DNA of 12,078 nt, taken from CAJXZP01 sp049606935 (GTDB taxonomy: Bacteria > Bacteroidota > Bacteroidia > Flavobacteriales_G > Salibacteraceae). The position numbers were made by a program, and so were the translations under genes. The notes under the pieces were generated by a model. That model did no database searches and had not been told where the DNA came from. It saw nothing but the letters and a program-made list of their open reading frames with translations. The stretch covers positions 1 through 12,078 of the forward strand of contig JBMYWA010000069.1 in the NCBI GenBank assembly GCA_049606935.1. The letters run 5' to 3'. Positions within the stretch are counted from its first letter, which is position 1, and every line of letters begins with the position of its first letter. Of this stretch, positions 5,947 to 12,078 are shown in pieces.

Positions 5947-8900
5947 CGATATCGTTTTTTAATTCAATAACAGCACCTTCTACTTCTTCTGGGGTTGGAA
6001 ATGGTTTAGCCACATCCCAAGAAAGAAACCTTTTGATGTAATTACTTACTTTCAACATTAACGGTAGTAACACCAGAGTAAGCACGGTTGCTAAGGCAAT
6101 TCCATACGCAATAGCAATGGCCATGGGTATTAAAAACTGCGCTTGTCTACTGGTTTCAAAAATCAAAGGAGATAAACCAGCAATGGTGGTAATTGTGGTT
6201 AGAAATATGGCTCGGAATCTAGACTTACCAGCGGCAATTAAAGCCTCATCATAATTCATTCCTCGTTTTAAGTAAACATTGAACTTGCTAATTAATACAA
6301 GTCCATCATTTACAATAATTCCAATTAGGGCAATAATACCTAAGAAACTTAGCACATTTATTGCAAATCCATGAACCCAATGCCCCCAAGCTACTCCAAT
6401 AAGAGAGAACGGAATCATAAGAATGAGTACAATGGGTTGATCAAATGATCTAAAGGTAAAAGCAATGACTACAAAAATTAAAAATAGTATTACTGGAAGA
6501 ACGCCAGCGGCTGAACTAGATGTTTTTTCGGCTTGTCTGTTTTGACCTTCAAAAATGGCATTTACTCCAGGGTACCTTTCCTTCATAATAGGAAGAAGCT
6601 CTTCTTTTATTTCGGCCATCATATCGGTGGCACTGGTGCTTGGATTTTTTAGATCGGCATCAATTCTAATTTCCCGTTTCCCGTTCAAGTGGTTGATAGA
6701 GATTTCACCTCGTTCAATTTCATAATTAGCTACTTCACGTAGTGGTACTCTTTTACCCATGGAGTTTACTAAACGCATATCATCTAATTGTTGAATAGAA
6801 GTTCGTTCAGATAAATCATACCGCACCCAAACTTTTACTTCATCTTGTCCGCGCTGAAATCGTTGTACTTGATACCCAAAGAACCCTGATCGTACCTGAG
6901 AAATTACATCATTTAATGTAAACCCTAGCGCAGGGGCATTGTCTTTTAATTGAATTTTAATTTCTTTAATACCTGCAGGATCATTATCTGCCAAATCTTT
7001 TAATAAAGGATTTTTACGAAGGTTATCTTTTATGAAATCTTTAGCAGCTTTAAGCTCCTCTGTGTTTCTTCCCATTATGGAAAGCGAAACTGGTTTGCCT
7101 CCAAAGTTAGATCCTGATCCAAATTCTATTGCTTCGGCAGTAGGAATTACCCCCACTTTTTCGCTAAGCGCAGTGGAGACAACAAACGATTTAAAATTCC
7201 TTTTTTCACCAGGTAAAAGGTTGATGTTTAGTTTTGCTGTAGATGTTCCAGGGCCCACGCTTTTAATTATGTTTTGAATGGGATCTTTTACCCCATATTC
7301 ACTTTCAAGACTGTCACTCAATGACCAAGCTATGGATTCGATATGTGTTATGATAGAATCTGTAATAGCTTCATTTGTGCCTTGTGGCATTTTTAAAGTA
7401 ACCACCACCCGGTCGCTCGCAATTTGAGGAAAGAAGGTGAATTTGATAATTCCGCCTCCAATAGAGCCAATGGTTAGCATAAAAATTGCAATAGGAATGG
7501 CTAAGCCAAACCACCAATGTTTCATGAAAAATTCTAAATACGGGCCATAAAGTTTGTCTCGCATAAAGTTCATTGCTGTATCTGCCCATTTATTGAAACT
7601 GTAGGTTTTTTGATCTTTGGTTAAGGCTTTTGAATGTGCCATGTGTGAAGGTAAAATTACCAAGGCTTCAAACAATGAGATTACCAAGGTTAGAATAACA
7701 ATAACAGCAACCTCTCCAAAGAACTCTCCGATTCTGCCATCTAAAAAGAAGAAGGTAGAAAAAGCAATTAGAGTGGTTAATATGGCAGAAACAATGGCAG
7801 GCATTACCTCTAAGGTTCCGTCTATGGCGGCTTGAATTGGGTTTTTGCCTAATTCATGATGATGGTAGATGTTTTCAGCAATAACAATTCCATCATCTAC
7901 CAGAATTCCAATAACTATAATCATCCCAAATAAGGATAGCACATTAATAGTTACGCCAAAATATCCGGCAAACATGAACATTCCTAAAAAAGAAATAGGT
8001 AAACCAAATGCCACCCAAAATGCCAATCGAGGTTTTAGAAATAAGGCAAGAAAGAACAATACAAGAGCCATTCCTTGAAGTGCATTCTTTGTTAGTAACT
8101 CCGTACGTTCAATAATAGTTTGAGAGGCATCTCGCGTAACATTTAACTTAACATTATTATGTGCTGCGTTAAATCTCTCAATGTATTGAATGGTTAGTGC
8201 CGCTACAGATATTAAATCTTCATTGTTTGTGGTGTTCACCGTAAAATTGATGGATGGTTGCCCGTTGTAGTAGGATCTATTTGGGCTTTCCGACCATTTA
8301 TCTGTAACATTAGCAATGTCTTTTAGGTATACCTTGTTACCATTGTCTTGGGCTTTAACCACCACATATTCCAAATCTTTTCCATAATAGGACCGATTTT
8401 TTACACGAATCAAAAATTCCTCTTCAGGGGTTTTTATTGATCCACCTGAGGAAAGTATGTTATGGGCAGAAACCGCCTTGGCCACTTCTTGAAAAGTGAG
8501 ATTATAAGAACGTAGGCGATCTTCGTTCACGGCAATTTCAATTTCTTCATCTGGAAATCCGCTCATTTCAATCTGAGAAATTCCATCAATTTCGCGAATA
8601 TCTGATTCGATATCACGCCCCATTTCTTTTAGTGTTTTTAACGATAATCCTTTACCGCTTAAAACAAAAGACACCGCCTCGGTTCTGAATATTTCTTTTG
8701 AAATAATGGGCGGCTCCATACCGGCAGGAAAAGAAGGTACTTTATCTACCGCATTTTTTATATCGTCTAATACCTCTGATACATCAAAACCTTTTAAAAC
8801 TTCTACTTTTATGGTTGCATAATTTTCGGAGGAGGTAGAAGTAAATCGGTCTACTCCAATAAGTCCTTGAAGGTTGTCTTCAATTTTTAATACAATTCCC

Positions 8901-9085
8901 TCCTCCATCTCTGCTGGAGAGGCTCCAGGGTAACTAATATTAATGTTAATATTTCGGGATTCATTAAGAGGGAAAAAGGAAGATTTTAACGATTTTGCCC
9001 CCATTACGCCAAGAAGCAAAAATCCAGTAATTACTACTGAAACTGCAACCGGATATTTAATAAAGTGTATGATTATTTTTTTCAT
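5936..9085 (-). CDS. RND efflux pump, inner-membrane permease (AcrB-like)
   Basis: A 1049-residue proton-driven RND transporter, full family length and two-fold repeated. TM1 is at about 13-30, then a large periplasmic loop (31-335), TM2-6 (about 337-480), TM7 (524-545), a second loop (546-860) and TM8-12 (861-1012). TM4 carries the proton-relay pair Asp397-Asp398 in GILVDDGIVIAENIY. TM10 reads GIIVNDGLVLISKF, so the AcrB Lys940 position appears to be Asn926, followed by Asp927. TM11 keeps FLTT with Thr963 near AcrB Thr978. The porter-domain opening SYPGASPAEMEEGIVLKIEDNL (51-72) is typical. It follows the fusion-protein gene after eight bases and overlaps the TolC-like gene. It resembles the drug/hydrophobe (HAE-1) side of the superfamily more than CusA/CzcA metal pumps, but the substrate cannot be read from the sequence. 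Confidence 0.94.
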   Translation of the reverse strand: MKKIIIHFIKYPVAVSVVITGFLLLGVMGAKSLKSSFFPLNESRNININISYPGASPAEMEEGIVLKIEDNLQGLIGVDRFTSTSSENYATIKVEVLKGFDVSEVLDDIKNAVDKVPSFPAGMEPPIISKEIFRTEAVSFVLSGKGLSLKTLKEMGRDIESDIREIDGISQIEMSGFPDEEIEIAVNEDRLRSYNLTFQEVAKAVSAHNILSSGGSIKTPEEEFLIRVKNRSYYGKDLEYVVVKAQDNGNKVYLKDIANVTDKWSESPNRSYYNGQPSINFTVNTTNNEDLISVAALTIQYIERFNAAHNNVKLNVTRDASQTIIERTELLTKNALQGMALVLFFLALFLKPRLAFWVAFGLPISFLGMFMFAGYFGVTINVLSLFGMIIVIGILVDDGIVIAENIYHHHELGKNPIQAAIDGTLEVMPAIVSAILTTLIAFSTFFFLDGRIGEFFGEVAVIVILTLVISLFEALVILPSHMAHSKALTKDQKTYSFNKWADTAMNFMRDKLYGPYLEFFMKHWWFGLAIPIAIFMLTIGSIGGGIIKFTFFPQIASDRVVVTLKMPQGTNEAITDSIITHIESIAWSLSDSLESEYGVKDPIQNIIKSVGPGTSTAKLNINLLPGEKRNFKSFVVSTALSEKVGVIPTAEAIEFGSGSNFGGKPVSLSIMGRNTEELKAAKDFIKDNLRKNPLLKDLADNDPAGIKEIKIQLKDNAPALGFTLNDVISQVRSGFFGYQVQRFQRGQDEVKVWVRYDLSERTSIQQLDDMRLVNSMGKRVPLREVANYEIERGEISINHLNGKREIRIDADLKNPSTSATDMMAEIKEELLPIMKERYPGVNAIFEGQNRQAEKTSSSAAGVLPVILFLIFVVIAFTFRSFDQPIVLILMIPFSLIGVAWGHWVHGFAINVLSFLGIIALIGIIVNDGLVLISKFNVYLKRGMNYDEALIAAGKSRFRAIFLTTITTIAGLSPLIFETSRQAQFLIPMAIAIAYGIALATVLTLVLLPLMLKVSNYIKRFLSWDVAKPFPTPEEVEGAVIELKNDIDEN

Positions 9086-9093
9086 AAAACCCC

Positions 9094-10206
9094 TTATTGC
9101 TTAATGAATACTTTCATTCCTACGTATGCTCCTGGTATGGGTTGAGCTAAAATCTGAGTATTGTCCTTAATACCTTGAATAATTACAGTTTCTCTGCTTT
9201 TGTGAACAACCGCCACTTCTTGTAGCTCCAAACTTGTATCGGCATTTACAACGTAAACGTATTTACCATCTGTTAAGGAATTTCTAGGTATTTCAATTGC
9301 GTTTAGCTTTTCTTTTCCGGCAATTTTTGCTTCTAAATAAAGGCCTTCTTTTAGGTTTTCATGTTTTATGGCTACAAAAACTTGTACGGTTTGGGTTTCG
9401 GTATCTACTTTTCCATTAATTCTTGAAACTTTTCCAAGATACTTTTGCGAAGGATTTTCTGGATTAGTAACTACTACCTCTTTACCAATTTCAACGGCAT
9501 TGATCAACGCCCTACTAACCGATAGTTCCAATTCATATTGGGTAGGGTTGATAAACTCGCCTAATTTTTGACCGTTACGTATCAATGACCCAGGAGTAAC
9601 AAGGGCTTCGGTTAGTATTCCGTTAAATGGAGCAGTTAAGGTGTATTTGTTGTTAATAATCTCCATATTCTTAGTGTTGTAATACGTGGTATAGATGTTT
9701 TTACCGGTAAGGAAGAATTTTTCTTTATCAGAGTTTGGTTCTGGTAAAGGTTTTAAGGGAGCATTCATGTCAAAATCCTTTAGGTAACTATCCCATTTTT
9801 TGTAAGCTTCTGGGAAATCTAATTTAATGTCAGGAATAATACTGGTGAGTAAGTTTTGCAATGCACTTTTTTGGGCTTGCAAATTGGCATAGTGGTCGTC
9901 ACTTTTTATTTTGACTAAAACCTCTCCTTTTTTGTACCTAGAACCAGGTTTGAACTCTTTGCTTGAAGGTTGCATGACTCCTTGCACCTCAGCAAAAAGG
10001 TCTATTTTGTATTTCGCAGATAGCAAGCCGCTTTCAATAATACTTACTGGAATTATGGTGTTTATTGCTGTTTTTATGGTGGCGGAAGGAATATTTACGG
10101 TATTCACAGGCTTATTTTTTTTCTTGCTTCCCGCAATAAGCCCAGCCCCAAAAAAGGCTCCAATTAATATAGCAAGCGTAATAATTACTGTTACAAATTT
10201 TGACAT
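9094..10206 (-). CDS. RND periplasmic adaptor (membrane fusion protein)
   Basis: A 370-residue HlyD/AcrA-type adaptor joining the RND pump to the outer-membrane channel. An N-terminal TM anchor (about 4-26) is followed by KKK; there is no lipobox Cys. The first lipoyl half is at about 70-101 (AEVQGVMQPSSKEFKPGSRYKKGEVLVKI) and the second at 187-218 (YTLTAPFNGILTEALVTPGSLIRNG...). The region between them (104-185) should be the helical hairpin, but it is short, with a proline-rich middle (FPEAYKKW, 131-138; LKPLPEPNSD, 151-160) instead of a regular heptad coiled coil. The beta-barrel (about 220-298) includes GKVSRINGKVDTETQTVQVF, the family motif around the central strand. The membrane-proximal domain covers about 300-370. 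It starts four bases after the marR stop, so it is cotranscribed with it. Confidence 0.93.
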   Translation of the reverse strand: MSKFVTVIITLAILIGAFFGAGLIAGSKKKNKPVNTVNIPSATIKTAINTIIPVSIIESGLLSAKYKIDLFAEVQGVMQPSSKEFKPGSRYKKGEVLVKIKSDDHYANLQAQKSALQNLLTSIIPDIKLDFPEAYKKWDSYLKDFDMNAPLKPLPEPNSDKEKFFLTGKNIYTTYYNTKNMEIINNKYTLTAPFNGILTEALVTPGSLIRNGQKLGEFINPTQYELELSVSRALINAVEIGKEVVVTNPENPSQKYLGKVSRINGKVDTETQTVQVFVAIKHENLKEGLYLEAKIAGKEKLNAIEIPRNSLTDGKYVYVVNADTSLELQEVAVVHKSRETVIIQGIKDNTQILAQPIPGAYVGMKVFIKQ

Positions 10207-10210
10207 AATA

Positions 10211-10660
10211 TTATTGAATTTGATTTGCGCCTAACGCATTTAATTTCGTTCTAATTTTTGTTAAGGTAGATTTGAATTGATTTCTTTCTTTTTCCGATAT
10301 ATCGCTTTCTACCGTTTTAATGATAGATTTAATTATTGGGTATGCTCTTTCCAATAATTTTTCACCCTTTGAGGTGATTTCAATTAGTTTAACACGCTTA
10401 TCAATTGGGGAGGTCTGACGGTTTACTAATCCTTTTTTTTCTAAGGTGTTAATGTTTCGGGTAAGTGTAGTTTTATCACGACCAACTAACTGGGCTAAAT
10501 TACTTTGGGGTTGTTTGTTATTCATAGAAATGATACGCAAAAACACAAATTGCATTTTAGACAAAGGAATATTCTCCGCGTAAAAACGGTCTTCAATGTA
10601 TAATTCTAACGACTTTACGGTGCGACCTAAAAATGGTAATATGCTATCTTCAATGTTCAT
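10211..10660 (-). CDS. MarR-family regulator of the efflux operon
   Basis: A 149-residue winged-helix dimer of the MarR family, first gene of the efflux operon and so its probable local repressor. The N-terminal dimerisation helix is at about 5-30, the HTH at 52-78 (SNLAQLVGRDKTTLTRNINTLEKKGLV), and the wing at 80-96 with the typical D-K-R (Asp87-Lys88-Arg89) ahead of VKLIEITSKGE. A C-terminal dimer helix covers about 100-145. I chose the ATG at 10660 over an in-frame TTG at 10672 because that TTG falls inside an exact TAnnTTTG promoter element. The -7 box ends only nine bases before the ATG, so the mRNA leader should be very short. A 22-base palindrome upstream is a candidate operator. Many MarR proteins release DNA on binding a phenolic or similar ligand; the ligand here is unknown. 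Confidence 0.92.
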   Translation of the reverse strand: MNIEDSILPFLGRTVKSLELYIEDRFYAENIPLSKMQFVFLRIISMNNKQPQSNLAQLVGRDKTTLTRNINTLEKKGLVNRQTSPIDKRVKLIEITSKGEKLLERAYPIIKSIIKTVESDISEKERNQFKSTLTKIRTKLNALGANQIQ

Positions 10661-10669
10661 TGGAGGGCG

Positions 10670-10677
10670 CAAATATA
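10670..10677 (-). promoter_or_regulatory. Bacteroidota -7 promoter element for the marR efflux operon
   Basis: The minus strand reads TATATTTG, an exact TAnnTTTG match, nine bases before the marR ATG. No TTG box is found at 17-23 bases; the -33 region falls inside the palindrome at 10691-10712. It should drive marR and, given the tight spacing, the whole four-gene operon. Confidence 0.6.
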
Positions 10678-10690
10678 CTTGGGATTTACA

Positions 10691-10712
10691 ATTAGATGTA
10701 TATGCAACTAAT
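10691..10712. promoter_or_regulatory. 22-base imperfect palindrome, candidate MarR operator
   Basis: The left half ATTAGATGTAT and the reverse complement of the right half, ATTAGTTGCAT, agree at 9 of 11 positions (18 of 22 over the full site). It lies 13 bases upstream of the marR -7 box, over its -33 region, in the divergent gap to mntH. Length and symmetry fit the 16-24 base palindromes bound by MarR dimers. Assignment to this MarR protein is inferred from position. Confidence 0.55.
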
Positions 10713-10752
10713 GTTTTAACAATTATTTTAAGTGATAGTCATATTGATTTTT

Positions 10753-10766
10753 TTAGATGAGTCTAA
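10753..10766. promoter_or_regulatory. TTAGA-N4-TCTAA palindrome, candidate DtxR/MntR-type operator of mntH
   Basis: TTAGATGAGTCTAA has perfect five-base arms and matches TTAGGTTAGCCTAA, the core of the DtxR-family site, at 11 of 14 positions. It ends five bases upstream of the mntH -7-like box. NRAMP genes are commonly repressed by DtxR-family MntR or by Fur, which makes this reading attractive. It also shares the words TTAGATG and CTAAT with the 22-base palindrome nearby, so a second site for the MarR protein is possible. Confidence 0.42.
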
Positions 10767-10771
10767 TTCTC

Positions 10772-10779
10772 TTTATTTG
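10772..10779 (+). promoter_or_regulatory. Probable -7 element for mntH
   Basis: TTTATTTG differs from TAnnTTTG at one defined position. It ends 22 bases before the TTG at 10802, the same layout as the rbfA promoter (21 bases). A TTG at 10744-10746 is 25 bases upstream, slightly too far for a good -33 box. Confidence 0.42.
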
Positions 10780-10801
10780 CAGCACTTTAAAAATAACAGC
10801 A

Positions 10802-12078
10802 TTGTCAAAAATTACTCCTTCTTTAGAAGACATAAATCAATCGGTTGACGCTCAGAACAAAAAGGGTTTTTTCAGAAAACTTTTTGCATTCATGGGCCCT
10901 GCTTATTTGATTAGTGTAGGTTATATGGATCCCGGAAATTGGGCCACTGATATTGCTGGTGGTGCGCAATTTGGGTATAAATTAATCTGGGTTTTGGTAA
11001 TGTCTAATATCATTGCCTTGCTGCTTCAAAGCTTAAGTGCCCGATTAGGAATTGTAAGGCAGCTAGATCTAGCACAGGCATCACGCGAAGAGTTTCCTAA
11101 ACCGGTAAATTTTGCTCTATACATTTTAGCTGAAATTGCTATTGCTTCTACTGACTTGGCGGAGGTTTTAGGTATGGCTATTGGGTTGAACTTGCTTTTT
11201 GATATTCCTTTGATGTGGGGTGTTATCCTCACTTTGTTTGATACCTTTTTGTTGTTATTCCTTATCAATAAAGGGATGCGAAGGATGGAGGCTTTTATTT
11301 TAGCCTTAATTGGAGTTATTGGATTATCGTTTTTTGCAGAAATGATTTTTGCCCAACCTCACTTACCATCTGTAATGGAGGGTTTTATTCCGTCAATACC
11401 CAATACAGCCGCTTTGTTTATAGCCATTGGAATTATTGGCGCCACTGTAATGCCGCACAATCTGTATTTACACTCTTCACTGGTTCAAACTCGTAATTAC
11501 GATAAGTCGGAAAAGGGGATGCGTCAAGCCATTAGATTTAACATTTTTGATACTACTATAGCCTTGAATTTGGCCTTTTTTGTGAATGCGGCCATTTTGA
11601 TTTTAGCTGCAGCTACTTTTTATAAGTCAGGAATGTACAATGTTTCTGAAATTGAAGATGCTTACAAGTTTCTAGAGCCCATGTTAGGAACAAAATGGGC
11701 TCCCATACTTTTTGCGGTAGCCTTAATTGCAGCAGGTCAAAGTTCTACATTAACCGGAACTTTAGCAGGGCAAATTGTAATGGAAGGGTATTTGAACTTA
11801 CGTTTTCAACCTTGGGTTAGACGCATAATTACTCGTGTTATTGCCATTGTTCCTGCAGTTATTGTAATTCTCATTTTTGGTGAAGGTTCTACCGGGACAT
11901 TATTGATTTTAAGTCAGGTTATTTTGAGTTTGCAATTAGGCTTTGCCGTGATTCCATTGATTCATCATGTAAGTGATAAAGCCACCATGGGTGTGTTTGC
12001 TATTGGTCCGTGGACAAAACTAGGCGCTTGGCTGTCGGCCTCGGTAATTGTGGCGTTGAATATTTGGTTGGTTATTGA
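10802..12078 (+). CDS. mntH: NRAMP-family divalent metal (Mn2+/Fe2+) importer, 5' part
   Basis: This proton-coupled metal importer of the inner membrane is open to the right edge; 425 codons are visible and no stop is reached. The metal-binding TM1 motif DPGNW is at 43-47, in AYLISVGYMDPGNWATDIAGG. The TM6 motif MPHN is at 217-220, followed by LYLHSSLVQTR. The family transport signature GQSSTLTGTLAGQIVMEGYL lies further on. Together these give the Asp, Asn and Met ligands expected for transition metals. I chose the TTG at 10802 (LSKITPSLEDINQSV) because an in-frame ATG at 10757 would start upstream of the predicted -7 box and inside the palindrome; if that promoter is wrong, the ATG gives 15 more residues. 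The gene diverges from the marR operon. Some Bacteroidota NRAMP proteins carry a C-terminal UspA-like domain; the truncation hides whether this one does. Confidence 0.93.
   Translation, partial: MSKITPSLEDINQSVDAQNKKGFFRKLFAFMGPAYLISVGYMDPGNWATDIAGGAQFGYKLIWVLVMSNIIALLLQSLSARLGIVRQLDLAQASREEFPKPVNFALYILAEIAIASTDLAEVLGMAIGLNLLFDIPLMWGVILTLFDTFLLLFLINKGMRRMEAFILALIGVIGLSFFAEMIFAQPHLPSVMEGFIPSIPNTAALFIAIGIIGATVMPHNLYLHSSLVQTRNYDKSEKGMRQAIRFNIFDTTIALNLAFFVNAAILILAAATFYKSGMYNVSEIEDAYKFLEPMLGTKWAPILFAVALIAAGQSSTLTGTLAGQIVMEGYLNLRFQPWVRRIITRVIAIVPAVIVILIFGEGSTGTLLILSQVILSLQLGFAVIPLIHHVSDKATMGVFAIGPWTKLGAWLSASVIVALNIWLVI

Noticed and set aside
10733..10747. Second Fur-like site near mntH
   Set aside because: It matches the 7-1-7 box at only 10 of 14 defined positions, mostly in one half, which is close to background in AT-rich DNA.
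10757..10801. Longer mntH reading from the ATG at 10757
   Set aside because: It would start upstream of the probable -7 box and inside the palindrome; the extra residues do not look like an NRAMP N-terminus. Kept only as an alternative.

Overview
The window looks like chromosomal DNA of a Bacteroidota member, most likely in or near the Flavobacteriia. It is AT-rich. Several genes are preceded by the Bacteroidota -7 promoter word TAnnTTTG, usually 16-22 bases before the start codon. Leaders are A-rich with little Shine-Dalgarno character, and two genes appear to start with TTG. The protein types (LolC/E-like permease after rbfA, YozG-type small HTH, MarR-MFP-RND-OMF operon) fit this group. No tRNA, rRNA, CRISPR, insertion sequence or phage gene was seen, and no gap exceeds 300 bases.

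Layout. Plus strand, 1-2249: the 3' end of a sodium:solute symporter gene cut by the window edge, then rbfA (ribosome maturation) and, six bases later, a LolC/E-type lipoprotein-release permease. From 2258 to 10660 every gene is on the minus strand. In transcription order these are: an efflux operon marR -> membrane fusion protein -> RND pump -> TolC-like outer-membrane channel (10660 to 4621; gaps of 4 and 8 bases, then an 11-base overlap); PAP2 phosphatase -> crcB fluoride channel (13-base overlap); a 100-codon gene of unknown function with its own terminator; and a two-gene unit of an unrecognised two-TM protein followed by a Cro/C1-type HTH protein. Diverging from marR, an NRAMP (mntH-like) metal importer starts at about 10802 and runs off the right edge.

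How the genes work together. The efflux operon encodes a complete tripartite envelope pump plus its probable repressor. The 141-base gap between marR and mntH contains two inverted repeats: a 22-base imperfect palindrome upstream of the marR -7 box (candidate MarR operator), and TTAGATGAGTCTAA just upstream of the mntH -7 box, which resembles a DtxR/MntR-type site. The unknown 100-codon gene is preceded by a near-perfect Fur-type 7-1-7 box overlapping a plausible promoter, with a long inverted repeat in its predicted leader. It is the best candidate here for something undescribed: a small, probably iron- or metal-responsive protein. Most of the rest is ordinary core or accessory Bacteroidota content. 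All family calls come from reading motifs by eye; no database search was run.
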